NCBI GenBank assembly: GCA_944990035.1
Contig: CALYLX010000002.1
Location: 62,001 to 126,000 of the forward strand
Length of the DNA stretch: 64,000 bases
DNA from: Clitopilus passeckerianus
Taxonomy: Eukaryota; Basidiomycota; Agaricomycetes; Agaricales; Entolomataceae
Direction of reading: 5' to 3'
The notes beneath the pieces were generated by a model. It was not told where the DNA came from and ran no database searches. It saw only the letters and a program-made list of their open reading frames with translations. This document shows positions 10,080-22,275 of this stretch, piece after piece (position 1 is the first letter of the stretch; every line of letters starts with the position of its first letter). A program made the position numbers and the translations under genes.

Positions 10080-13000
10080 TCAACTGAGAGATCGCTCCCA
10101 GTCGACCCAAAACGTCAGACGTGAATGTGACCGGAGCACCTGATGCTTGTGCAACATCTGGAAAACCTCTCGACACCTTTCAGTGTAGGTTCTTCGCTCG
10201 TCTGACTCAATGCCGAGTTCCTGGAAACAAATGAAAAGAAACCAGAATAATCAGCAATCGCTCAGGCCATCGCCGAAATGAAAAGAAGAGTTCGACAGGA
10301 GAAGAAGCCGAGAGAAGACACGTACCGAGAAACGGGCTTCCATGGCTTTGAACATAGTGATCAGGAAGCCAACGTATTTCTGGTTGTCCTCGTGCGTCTG
10401 GACAATGTCCGTCATAGTTTCTTCTATGAGAAGGGTTGCAAGGTTGGAGAAAATAGCTGCACCGGCCCGGTCAGAAAGGATTTGCACGAAGGAAATCTTT
10501 GACACGTACTCCCCAGAACATCTTGCCGTAACTTGAGAAATCCGGCAGTAGCTGGAGCGTGTTGATTATCGCCATCGTTCAGGCATCTGAGAAGGAGTGG
10601 ATGGCGACATCCATCGATTGTTAGCAAGAAGTCCACATATTCGCGTTCCAAATTGTGTTGCGTGTTGATGAATGCCAGGCAAAGCATCAATGCCTCAAAA
10701 TATCGGTCCTTGAAGTCCTGTAACACATCATTGATCTGGCAGCCGTTCGGAAGTTGCGAACCGGGAACGTACTAGATAGGTCATGGGATTTAATTTCAGT
10801 AGCTTTGACATGAGGCGTAATTCAATCCGGTGCCGACGGATGGGCGAAATATCTTGTGTCCCGTTTTTCTCCAAAACGTTGAGGAACAGTGACCATGTCT
10901 GCAAGAGTTGCTTCAGGTTGGCGCCAAGAAAGAAGATAAGATCGAGATTTACCTTCTTTTCGCCGTACCGAATCAGAATGTCGGCGCACCACAGCCAACA
11001 ATCCAGCCAGCTATCGAATGAGCCACCAGATTGAGCATTTCGGTGCTCAACCCCTTCTTTGATCAGCCTTAGAAGTTGTCTCCAGCAGGTCCAGTGGAGG
11101 TTGGATTTCTCAATGGCCTAAAAGGTTGCTCAGCAATAATGAAGTCGCGGGGAAGGGAAAACTGCGTACCCTCGACAGAGCTTTCTCCTGTTCAATATAG
11201 TTCGGAGTACCGTCGAAATCAGTGAATGCAAGGTCTGCAAAGTCGAGACCAAAATCCATGTCCCCGAACTCGTCTTGGCTTTCCTGGTTTTCAGATGGCA
11301 GTGGAGGCCTAGCAGGTTCTGGGAGGAAACATTGACGAAGCGTGATGAAGCTGAGCAGAAGTTGTCGCACAACGCCTGCAAACTGCAGCGTCTCTGTAAG
11401 GCCCTGGTTGCCAAGAATGCTTGACATACTTGCTAAAGTAGCCGAGTGAATATGAGAGGTTTGTTAGAAACATATGCCCCTCTCAACTCACATATTAGAA
11501 CGGATTCGGGATATCCCAAATCGTCGCCCGTGCCATCGGCGACTTTCTTGACGGAATATACCAGCGTGCAGAGGAGATAATGGACGCGGCGTATCTCTGG
11601 CGTCTCCTTGACGTTAGAGGGCAGGCTTTGTTTGAGACCTCTGTACTCATCAAGCAGTGAGGTGGCAATGGATTCAATCCAACTACCTATCGCCTCGAGG
11701 GGTAATTTGTTGTTTCTGAGAAGTATGCCTATCATCTTCATGCCGCCTATGACCGCTTTACGAACTGTGTCGTTTACTTGAGAGAAGTTGACATAGCTTT
11801 GGGCCTGTGAGATTCGCGATTGGATTTGGGTACGGTCCAAGTATATAGTGGCTACAATGACGCCGAGTCGGTTAGCATACATCGAAAGATCAACGTCTGC
11901 TGCCGAATTCTTCGAGTATGGAAGGGAGCCAACTGCTGTGGCTAAGGCGAGCACCTTCTTGGATCGCGCCAAAAGCCCCTTGGGTCCTCTTGGATCAGTA
12001 GACCAGACGGTCTGAACGACTAGCTTGAGGAACATGCAATATGCGGTGTCGTTGGGTTCATGTTTGGCGAGGAGGTTCCAATCCCCAGTGGTCAAAAATG
12101 AAGGGAATTTATCGCTTTCCCCCCGTAATGCCGCAAAATTTCGAGCTCGGAAAATCTCTCCTAGGATATCGAACAATCCGGTGCGGGAGACGTCCGCAAG
12201 GGACCAATGCCATTGTTCCCAGAGGTAGAAGCAGCGAAGGATGAGTAAAGAGATGTAGCCATCTCGGCGGTCAGCATCGTCTTGGGTTAACTGTTCGATG
12301 GTCTTTGCGAGGTGGAGGTTGAGTCCATGGAGAGCAGTGACAATGAGCTGCCAACATGGAGGTCCATGAGAATCGCTTGTTACCATGCCATGTTTGGAGA
12401 ACTGCATGAGGGAAGAAAGGCTAAACACCGTACGCCAGATGGTTTCACTTGTATCAATCGCCCCTGCAGACTGCATTGACGCCAATTCAGCCTGTACAAC
12501 CGACCAGAAAGGATGAACGTCTTTACTGGTGGATATGGCTGGCATTTGGTCGACCAGGTAATACAGCTGAACCCACAATTCCGCTGTTCGCTGGCCAACT
12601 GGATCACCCTCTACCACATGCGAGTTCTCGGGGTTGACAACGGCCATTGTCTTTTCAAGGCTGTAGACCATCAGGGCATGGACAAGGAGTTGGATGGATG
12701 TTCGAAGGGCTGCAGATGGGGTGGCGGGCTTCAAACGGGCGGCCAGCTCGACAGCAAACCAAATGTAGGAAAAGGCAGCTCCCACTACTGATTCTTCGGA
12801 TATGAAGTCGATATCAGCTTTACGACAACGGGCTACGGCGATCTCGACTTCCTCCTCGACTACGAGCGCAAGGGCAGAGAGGGTGTCGGCCTGGGCGTGC
12901 ATCGCTGAGACTATCTGGCATACTCTGAGCGCAAGTGTTTGCCACTCGGCGTGTTGTAGGTCTTCTTCGACGCTTGTTACCCCGGTCACAAGGTCGAAGA

Positions 13001-16000
13001 AACCATTGAAAATTTTGGCGATTCCTTGTCGTAGGTGTTGGATGCCTCGTGATGGATCGATTGTCACCCCTCGCCGAGTAATTGGGCTAGGCATTGAGGG
13101 AACCTGTTCAGACGAAAGAACTCCGAGTAGTCCAGCTAGGTGCTGCTTCTTGATTGACGAGCTGGCCGCAAAGGCGAAAGTTGGCGGTAGGGGGCTCAAA
13201 CCAAGCCTACCCCAAATCTCCTTCTTCTTGCCAGTAGTGTTCTTGGCAGTGGTTGCAATCTGGCTGGTGTGATCAATGGGGACATCGTTGTCGGAAGTGT
13301 AGTCGTCTTCCACGTAGAAAGGACGCTTGGCGGAACCTTTCTTGATGGGTCGAGACACCGGAGGAGACATTGTCCAATTTTGGGCCGGCCTGGCAAAGCT
13401 CCGGGGTGCTGTATCCTCGAAGTCGATTGTGACCATCCCATCGTTTCTCCTCCGCGGCTCGAAGCGAGTGTCGTTGGAAAGGAAAATATAGTGCCCATGA
13501 GCCTTTGCCTCGGCTCGTTTCTTCTTTTCCTTCCGAGCCTTCGTCAGGTCCTGATCAACGGCCGAGCCAAATTGATTGGGGGCAGTGCTTCCTTCTCTGG
13601 GACGATAGCCTTCCCTTTGACGGGAAGAGGAAGCACGGCTGCTGGATCCATCCATGTCGTCAAACTCCAGCACAGTTTGCTTGAGCTTCTTCCTCCTATG
13701 GCCTCCTGAATGAGAAGAGCGACTACGTTCGGGAGGATCTGTGAACCAGTCGCGTTCAACCGAGCGATCAAAGTCCAGCAATGTTTGCCTTCCCTCCCCA
13801 TACCGCCTTCCACCACCGGTCACGACGTCCAGTTTGTATCCAGACCCGGCCTTCCTCTTCTTCTTCGGGCGTGATATAGGCGGTTTGCGGTATCCCAATT
13901 TGCGGGGCCTCTCGTACATACGGTCGTAATGGCCTTCATCCTCAGGGATGTCTTTGTCAAACGCAGATTCCAGTTTTTGATCGTCCCAGGCATCGTCAGA
14001 GCTATCATCGGACGGGATTTCAATGACCCCTGACTCTGTGCCTGCCTCGTCCTCAGAAGATGAGCTTGATGAGCTCTCCGAGTCGCCTTTGACTTCCCGT
14101 ACGTCCCTTGGGTCCTTGGATATTCGTGTTCTGGATTGACCCGGCTGGAGTGGCGCAGGCTCTCCATCAGAGCTTGACTCGTGAACACTGGACTGTCGCC
14201 GCGTGTTGCGGGGCTTTGGAGGGTTGGTAGCAGCCAACTTGTCGATCATGATGGTGGGCATCATGCGTGACAAGGCTCTCATGCGCGACAGGGCTTTCTT
14301 TTGTGCACCGCTCAGCCCCGTACCTTCAGGAATATCTTCATCCGGGAGCTTCACCTCTTGTTGTGGCGGGTCTTCTTCGTCATCAATTTGAATCGTACGA
14401 CGGGAGGAAGAGCGAGATAGGCGGCGGCGGGATGGTCCAGCGTCAGGTTCAGGTGGATCCATTCCAACATCATTTACAACCTGCTGAAAGTCGAACAAGT
14501 GATCCTGATTAGCCTGCAAATGCAAAGGTGAGGAAAGCCCAAGTTAACGCAAAGAGGGAACTGACAGATCGTGAAGGTCCGGGAGATGAACCTACTGAAG
14601 GGCTTCGAGTTCGAACCCGCTTTGCAGGCTTTTCGGCGACCGGAAAGGGTCTTGCCTTCTGTGGCCGTTTCTTCTCGTTCTCAGCCCCCTCCTTTCGCCG
14701 TTTCTCCTCAAGCCTCCGCGCTTCCATTCGGAAGGGCTGAAATTCTGGAGGCTCGTCCTCATCCAAGTCAGAAAATCGTGGAAGAAGATCATTGATTTCT
14801 CGACCATCCAAGCGAGAGTCCCGTTCTGGGCTGAAGTTCTGCTGGTAGTCTTCGTCCTGCCATTGCGACTCCTCTCCATCTTCTCCATAATCTTCTGGCC
14901 TGTCGGTATGACTGCGACCACGCTGGGGAGAGCGAAATCGAACGATGGCGTCGGGATTACGGCTGAGAGCTTTTTTGTACTGAAACTTCTCAACGGTGTA
15001 GGGGTTCTTCTGGAGAGGGCGGCGTTCTCGAAGAGGGTATCTTGAAGGCGGCGCGGTGTCTGGAGGTATGACAACCTCCATGTCCTCTGGAACCGCAACC
15101 TCAGGCTTGGGGTTCATGTCACCTGCATTCTCCAGGGAAGGGATCTGTGAATGAGGGGATGAAGGGAGCGAGGAGGTCTGTTCAGCGTGATTCACCACTA
15201 GAGCGGGAGGGGAAGGTGTAGGTAATGAACGCGGAAGTGGGGAGGAGAAAGGAATGTGTAGAGGTGATGCGGGTGCCGATGTATTGGTCACCACGCGGAA
15301 TGGTGAACGAAACGATGCAATTGGAGGAGATTCAGCCTTCATAACCTTAAGGCTAGTAGGCGAAGGCTGTTCCGAGCTTCGAGTGCCCATTGTTGGAGAC
15401 GTCGCCTCAAACAAAGAAAGAGGGTCAGCCGACCGTGATCGAGACCGAGATGGGGAAGTATAAGTAGGGGACCGTGTTGGCGACCGCGACGTGCTGGGTG
15501 GCAAGTCGGAGTCTTCTTGAAGAGGAGTAAACAGGTTCTCTGAGACACTATCCATGTCTTCTTCTTTCAGTGGGAAGACTGGGGAGACCGGGTCAGGCTG
15601 GGTATCAAGGAGAAGCGGGTCTGGTGAAGCACGAGTGAGAGGCAGGTTATCATCGTTTCGCAGATCCTGCGTAGTTTCAGAGCCCCAGAGAGCAGCTTCA
15701 GCTGGGTCTGTAGCCGGCTTGGGTGTCTGAAATGGGAAAGACCAGGGAACTGGCTCTTCGTTGATCAGATCTGAGCTCGCGTTTTCTGCATGGGCTGAGG
15801 CATTATCTTCAAGCTAAAGAATAGGTTAGCTTGCAAGATTAGTAGCATAACTCTTTCCTACTCGCCTTAATCCTTTTTCGCGGTGGTCCCTCTTCGTCGC
15901 GTGTCAACGTGCCCTCGTCATGGGCATCAATATCCTGTGCTTGAAGCGACATTTCCTCGTCGTTTTGGGTCTTCCAGAAGTATTCTTCGCGCTCTTCTAC

Positions 16001-16033
16001 ATCAGATGTTTCCACATATTCGTCTTCATCCAT
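10080..16033 (-). CDS. MMS22: Mus7/MMS22-family DNA replication-repair protein
   Basis: Eight exons (16033-15866, 15813-14566, 14513-11492, 11432-11170, 11117-10773, 10717-10510, 10456-10326, 10220-10080) join in frame to about 1841 residues. The N-terminal third is disordered: acidic, Ser/Pro-rich, with basic clusters. The rest is helical and carries segments I recognise from the Mus7/MMS22 family, including the region ending in FDILGEIFRARNF, a KAVIGGMKMIGILL helix and the acidic block ESQDEFGDMDFGLDFADLAF. In yeast Mms22 works with the Rtt101 cullin E3 (Rtt107 adaptor) to keep stalled forks intact. The first intron has a GC-AG border. The gene faces a makorin-like E3 gene across a 208-bp divergent promoter. 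The family call rests on motif memory and architecture; the boundaries of the last four exons are hand-built but phase-consistent. Confidence 0.82.
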
Positions 16034-16145
16034 TTATGCCAGAACCGCAGGGTATAAGGTTTCCAAGGTAAGAGGACCAACGAGGTCGCGCCTTTCGACG
16101 CGTTCGGTCCAAAGCCAAGTTAGGATTGTCACGCTTCAGCACAGC

Positions 16146-16170
16146 GTCACATATGTTACTCTAATGTGAC
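16146..16170. promoter_or_regulatory. Inverted repeat in the MMS22/makorin divergent promoter
   Basis: A perfect 7-bp inverted repeat, GTCACAT (16146-16152) and ATGTGAC (16164-16170), 11 bp apart, lies near the middle of the 208-bp stretch between the two divergent ATGs (16033 and 16242). It could be a site for a dimeric regulator shared by both genes. Function is inference. Confidence 0.35.
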
Positions 16171-16241
16171 ACTGCTGTTTTCGGCCAGCCTGATTAGCAA
16201 ACAGGCGACGGACTAGGGACTCCATCTCCGATTCCACTCTC

Positions 16242-18576
16242 ATGAATGACAGTCAAGTACAGAGACCTGTAACGTCTAAGCCTCGAGGATTCTGCAAGTA
16301 CTATACAACTCCTAGAGGCTGTTTCTCTGGCAACTCTTGCAAGTTCCTGCATGTCCCAGAATCATCTGTGGCAGCTTCGGAATCTGGCCAACCCCCTGTA
16401 CTGACACCTTACGACAAGTCGAAGAGATGCAAGTTCTATGCGAAGGGTGAGCACACCATTATCTCTGTAATGGGTTAAACCTTAGCCCCATCTAGGCTAC
16501 TGTAAGAGAGAAGGAAGCTGCTGGTTTCTTCATATCAAGGACTCCGGAGATTGCAAGGCCAAGACGGAGGATGAAGAGGAGGATCAGCACTGCAGTATCT
16601 GCTTTGAGAAACCTCTAACATATGGCCTTTTGAGTATGTCATCTAACAGCAGTTACTCTAATGTTGCTCATGGACGATCCAAGCCGGATGCAGTCATATC
16701 TTCTGTCTGCAGGTGAGTCATGGCCTCATCCTAGAATTCACCTTCTAACCCTCATTTCAGTGCTTGCGCCAATGGAGAGACCCTGCCAGACGAAATAGGG
16801 ATATTGTTGAACTAGACAACACCAAGAAATGCCCTATGTGCAGAACAAGCTCACGATATATTGCTCCGTCATCGGTATTCTACAAAGAGGGGCAAGAGGA
16901 GAAGAAGGTTGCGATTGAGAAATACAAGGAGAGTATGAGCAAGGTGCCTTGCAAGTACGTTGTACCATTTAACCTTGCTTTATAATGTGCTTATCTACCT
17001 TTAGACACTTTGAAACCTCGAAGGCCAAGAATCCCAATAAGCCACTCTGTCCATTTGGCAAAGATTGCTTCTATCGCCACACAAATGCGGATGGTACCCC
17101 ACATATATTCAAGGAAGGAGTCGATGCCTCTATGAGGGTTCGTATTCCATTCTTTGACCGACTGACCATGCTGATGATTTCTTATACATCAGGCGTTCCA
17201 TCGTCGTAGAGGTCGTCCTAGCACTTTCGATTTCTTCCTGGGTGGTAAGTGCATTGTCTGTTATCGACTACTTACCGCTGATTATTTACCTAGAATCTCT
17301 TGGCCGAGGTGGTTTCGACATCAATGGATCCGGATTGGCAGGCAACATTGCCGTGGACATGTTCGACAGAATGGTGACTGAAGTCATGCGAGGCGCCAGC
17401 ACAAGGACCGCTACAGGCTCTGACCGTCAGCAAGGTGGCGAAAGAACGGGGAATGGCACCAACATGGATCGTGCCAGAGACCAGATGATGGCGGCTGCGA
17501 TGACTGCTATTCGTTCAGAGTTGTCCAGGCTTGAGAGATCTCGACCTAATCCTACGACCCAGGAGAATACCGCTGGTGGTGCTGGCGCACAAGACGCCTC
17601 CGATCCCGTTGACACACCTCTTCTTACCCCGACCGAAGCTCCGGGGGAGGCGGTTGAGGGATGGAACGAATTCCTATCCGAGGCGGGGATAGGTGACGAT
17701 ACGGATGTGGTGGAAAGGTTAGAGATGCTTGTGAGTTGTATATCAGATCTCGACGCAAGTTGCATGCTGATCCTTCCTTAGACCGACCACATGCTAGGTT
17801 CATTGATTGTCTTTGGCCAGCAACAGCAACAGGAGCAACAAAGGCCAAGTTCACCGCCTGTTCAGACGCCCTCTACGGAACCCGCACTTTTCCGGCCAAT
17901 TGCGCCGCTTGACGCTATCAGGGGTATTACGATGCCGACTAGACCTCCGTTACGCGATGAAGACGACGATGATGACATACCCGAGCTTGAGAGTGTCTCC
18001 GATTCCTCAAGCGAAAACTTAGCATTTTCCGATTCGTCGGATGACGAGTCAGATTCGGAAATGCTCGAGAGGGTGAGCACTGCCGTACGGAACCTGGACC
18101 TCGCGTTTACAGTACGCGCAAGCAGTGGTAACGATCCCGAACCTGGGCTGTCACCTCCACCTCTAAGACGTGTTGAATCATCAAGTCCCCGATTCAGTAC
18201 TGTGGTTGGGAGGAATGACATGACGCCTGCCGACGCCAGTGTCCCAGACCTGGCAGGCACATCCGATCAACCCAGTCAATCCGGGGCGGAGGACGTGACA
18301 CCGCCTACGGAAGAACCGCCCCCATTGGATGTGGTTACTGCACACGAACCTCCATTTGTTCATTCTGTAGAGCCACCCTTCGTGACGGATGGCAGGGGTC
18401 GAGTGGTGTGGACTAACAAGAGCTCGGATACACCGGACGTTCCACCCCCCGTTCCAGCTCATCCATCTGGAGATGCTTCGGATGCATCGATTGCAACAAC
18501 TGAAGACGAACCCACAGATGGCACTCAATCTACACAGCGGTCGTTGCTTGGACGAATGCTTAATGCTCTATTTTAA
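16242..18576 (+). CDS. Makorin-like RING/CCCH E3 ubiquitin ligase
   Basis: Multi-exon gene. Two CCCH fingers come first (FCKYYTTPRGCFSGNSCKFLH, shown here by its Cys/His spacing at 16287-16350, and RCKFYAK joined by splicing to GYCKREGSCWFLH). They are followed by a full RING: CSICFEKPLTYG spliced to GCSHIFCLQ, spliced to CLRQWRD, and then CPMC. A further Cys/His unit (LCPFGKDCFYRH) closes the makorin-type core. Makorins are RNA-binding E3 ligases. After the core comes a long disordered tail: a Gln run near 17820-17836, an Asp/Ser acidic block near 17950-18060 and Pro/Thr-rich sequence up to the stop at 18574-18576. The next gene begins only 63 bp downstream on the same strand. The RING call is strong; substrate and RNA targets are unknown. 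Confidence 0.85.
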
Positions 18577-18639
18577 TTTATTTACATGTGTATTATTATT
18601 TTGTACGACAGGTCATGACAAATATAGCCAAACATCTCA

Positions 18640-19716
18640 ATGTCGTTACCGTCGACGTCGAAGATAAAGGCTCAACTCTCAGAGCAGCTGGGGGCTAGGG
18701 CTGAAGAGTACTTCTCGTCGCTGAAGAACTTCGTCTCTGGAAAATGGGCACGAACGGAATTCGAAGAGGCTATGAAGCCACTGCTAGACGCGCCGAGCTT
18801 GGTTCAACTGCATAACGCACTCATTATCTCCCTGTTTGACGCCACGACCTACAGGCAAGCACCTCCGACCCTGCCACCACCCCCAACCTTGAGCAAGCAA
18901 CCACCAGCAAAGAGAAGGAGGACAGATGACTATAACCAAACTCTCAGATCAAATCGGCTTAAAAGGTGGACTCTCGGAGCTGGCAAACGCGAGCGGGACC
19001 GGATACGCAATCTTGAAACAGTTGAACCTCCGTTTTTACGGCCTCCGTTGGACGAGATTGCTGGTGAACGTGGCGTTGTCCTACTTCCGGAGAGAGGAGG
19101 TATGTCGTTCCGTTCATAATTCATAGCTCTGATTCCACCGAGGCTGAACGTTCGGGAAGGGCCTCCTGGCAGTCGGCTACCCGTGCATTTGTTTTCAATA
19201 AGCCGATCGTCCACGGTCAATCACATTGCGGAACGCATAAACCTCATATCTGCCCAAAACAATCTCGGGCCGCCAACACGTGCCGTTGCATCCTTGATGA
19301 GTCTTGCATGCGAGGTCGGTCCCTTTCCTTTCGGTTCTGGGCTCTTGTGGGTTCTGGTGGCTTATTTTGACATGCAGGCTAAGCTCAAGCAGCTCATTAC
19401 TCACGCGTTGACGTTGACATCGACATCGAATGCCATCTCGTCTATTTCTCCTTCCGGTTCTAGCCAAAGCAACCACCGGCCGCCAGTTCTTGGACAGTCA
19501 GCTTTCCAAACTCTCCTGACCATAGCTCCCGCAGATTTGCCGAACAAGTCCGCAGCGGCCATGCAGCTCTCCTTAGGCGAAACAGATATGAGCGATGATA
19601 CCCAACAAGAAGTTCCGTTGCTTAAAGACCGAGAGGTCAGGGATCAACGATGGCAGATTGTTGCCCTACTAGCGGAAAGGAGCACAGTTAGGGACACGCT
19701 TCGTGGGACAGCATGA
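18640..19716 (+). CDS. HFI1: SAGA coactivator subunit HFI1/ADA1
   Basis: About 330 residues of SAGA-Tad1 type. The N-terminal part (LHNALIISLFDATTYR, then a basic KRRR segment and RDRIRNLE) and the histone-fold-like region (HIAERINLISAQNNLGPP, VASLMSLACE, then AKLKQLITHALTLTS) match Hfi1/TADA1. That protein holds the core of the SAGA histone acetyltransferase complex together with Taf12. Exon 1 begins at 18640. The first intron is ambiguous: GTATGT at 19100 to AAG at 19159 (60 nt) or GTGAAC at 19064 to TAG at 19126 (63 nt) both keep frame. The second intron (19315-19377) is 63 nt with no stop, so its retention would only insert 21 residues. Stop at 19714-19716. Confidence 0.8.
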
Positions 19717-19942
19717 CATACCAATTTTTTCTCCGCCCACATGTACTCAGTCACATTCCCAGCATTTGTATATTATTCCACGCATTTTATGACGGCTTAA
19801 TCAAGTGGGCGTTCCCCTGAATCATTCGGCCAATTACCAAATTAAGACGCGTGGCGCGCCAGTATATGAGGCTGCTTCAGCCTTGCTGACTTGCTTCGAT
19901 AGCCATCCGCAATACTGGCCCTCGTACAGCACAGTGGCTAGG

Positions 19943-21850
19943 ATGAGGAGAAGACTGCCACCCTCGTCTCACTACTCCTACCTTGAGAGCCTGCCAAGCG
20001 AGCTTCTTACGATCATTCTCCAGTTCATGGAGGTCCCTACTTTTCTGCGGTGCCGACAGGTATGTCCTTGGTTCCTAAAATGTAAAAATTCGGATTAAAA
20101 CTCAGAGTTATCACTTTAGCTTTCTCGCCGTTTCAACTCCCTTATAAGCAACTCTATTTCCTTGGAATACAATATCGAGCTGTTTGCCAGCGATTGTGTC
20201 GATGGGTTCCCCTCAGAGCAACCTGTACCCACCAAGAAAGCCCGGTTGGCACGGCTCAGGCAGCACCAGAGAGCGTGGAATAATCTCACTTGGTCACAGA
20301 TGATACCAATACCCCTGAACGACACAGAACTGAAGATTCCATATCTCACTTCTTGGGAGCTGCTCGGTGGCATTCTAGGGCTTGCAGACCACCGGTCGAT
20401 ACGGTTCATACGACTACCATCGCCCCTGCGCGGTATTTCCCAGACAGAATGGCGTTACGAAGATGTTGGTTTCAATATACGAGACTTCACCATGGATCGA
20501 TCACTGGATCTGGTGGTCCTTCTGGAACACGCTGATTTTGATGGGTGCGTCCTTGAGTGCGATTTCGGAGCCATCACTCATTAGAAGTTTAAATAGGCCC
20601 GACTCGGACAAGGGTGTATTGAGGGTCCATCTCCACTCGCTCAAAACAGGGTTAGGACACGCCCAAGCACAGAAGGAGGTCATCACGTTCACGTCCACAC
20701 TTGTCAAAAATGAGGGCGTGCCAGAAGCAATCAACTACGTGCTACAAATTTTTGGCAATATTGTAGCGGTCATGATCACCAAGAAGGACCCGCTAGGAAC
20801 AGCCCCAGTGATCTACTCTAGCGAGTTGATCCTGTGGGATTGGAGATCCGGGGATGTCCAGAAAGTTCGCCAATTATCGTTACAACTCCACAAATTTCCA
20901 CATACTGAGCCCAATCACAGGTAGCATGCGGTCCCATACATGGATTCACCTTTCTGACGCAAGACTTGGTTCTCTTGGCTATGTGTCGACCTGACCCGCA
21001 GGATATCACAAATAATTCTGACCATGTCAGCTTGGACCTCTTATCAATTGCAGAGCCTGGCCTTCACCTGGACGTCGTACCCCTTCCCCACGAGAATAAA
21101 TTGCCGATAGTCAGTTTTTCCCTCCCCTCACTGTCTAATGCACGTGAACTGGGTGCTGGACGTATTCTAAAACCGGATCTGACTTTACGGAGCGACTACT
21201 CACCCTCTTGGGAGGACTCTCAGGAAAGAGTACCGTTCTCGACCTCCCCCTCAGACAGGCTTTGTGTGCTCCTCATTCGTAATATGATTCCCTCCCAGGA
21301 ATCGGTGACGATGTTTTTCCGGCTATCTTCCATTCGAGAGATCTCCTCCACGCGAAGGCCACGCAGTCGCACAATCCCTTGGGATGAATGGGGCCCGAAA
21401 CATACTCGGATGACGCACCGTGAATTAGACGACAACTGGTTCTGCTACGTTCATGGGCTTAAGGCTGTTGTCCCTTCTCAGAGAGCGGAGAATGCGCTGG
21501 AAGTGTGGGACTTTAATCCGCCAGCATGCAGGAGAGGTATCAATGTCTTGAAGCATCGTAAAGCTCCTCGGCCGCCTCGTAATTTTTTTCCAAGCTCCAA
21601 ATTTCGGCGACAAAGCTATCATTCAGCTTCCGAAGAGTTAGAGAGCGGCCTTGACGACCAATGGGATACTAAACGTATCTTCTCCAAAAAAATCACCACT
21701 TCCCTCCCCTATCGCTCTCAAACCGTCGCATCTCCCATTAAAAATGATCGACAAGTCTTCATGATGACAGAAGACTGCCTTGTCTCTGTCGTGGCGAGTT
21801 TACTTCCCTTTCCCCAAACAATAGATGCTCATTACTTTGCAGGACGATAG
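19943..21850 (+). CDS. F-box protein
   Basis: Starts with MRRRLPPSS, and an F-box follows at about residue 15-50 (LESLPSELLTIILQFMEVPT, then FLRCRQ spliced to LSRRFNSLI). The acceptor is the TTTAG before 20120. The body continues through several exons: a segment to about 20540, one from about 20598 with DKGVLRVHLHSL, and a long last exon from about 20925 ending at 21850. F-box proteins recruit substrates to SCF ubiquitin ligases through Skp1. The C-terminal part looks like a beta-rich repeat (WDWRSGD, then IHGFTFL), typical of basidiomycete F-box proteins with degenerate propeller-like tails, but no clear WD repeats can be called. Exon borders after the F-box are approximate. Confidence 0.72.
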
Positions 21851-21978
21851 AGACCTTTTTGCTTTGTGCTTTTGAAGCACTAATTCATCCTCACGCACTA
21901 AATTGCCACTTTTTTCTATCTTTTATGCACACAAATCTCGGTATTCTATTTACATGACCGGTTCAACTCCTTTTGGTT

Positions 21979-22275
21979 ATGACTTCTTCGAACACTTTGG
22001 GGGTAGCGGTGCTGTGGCTGAAAGGAGCTTCCGTTCAGGATGTATTCATCCAGCATTATATCAAAACTCTTGGCCTCTTTGAAAGCAGAACATTTGCTGC
22101 TTTCTATCCAGACCCTGCTGTATGCTCTCTTTAAAATTGATTTTGGGCTGATTTACGCGTCAGGCTGTGCGCCTCGTCGATGCTGCGGCGCATGTCCTGA
22201 ATTAATTTCATCGAGATCTCTATTCAGGGTCGCAGCTCCGACACTAAGAGCGATCCAGCGTTTATCGGAGGCTGA
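21979..22275 (+). CDS. Candidate small spliced gene, unknown
   Basis: A frame starting MTSSNTLGVAVLWLKGASVQ at 21979 stays open to a GTATGC donor at 22120. It can be joined to downstream frames ending either at TAA (22203-22205) or at TGA (22273-22275), giving about 60-72 residues. The first part has a hydrophobic helix and a following helical stretch. I do not recognise it. The exon structure is uncertain because one of the possible introns would be only 34 nt. It lies about 130 bp after the F-box gene on the same strand. Confidence 0.3.

Noticed and set aside
10736..10772. A 37-nt intron in MMS22
   Set aside because: The same donor with the next acceptor (TTACAG at 10718-10723) gives a 55-nt intron in the same phase, a more usual size.
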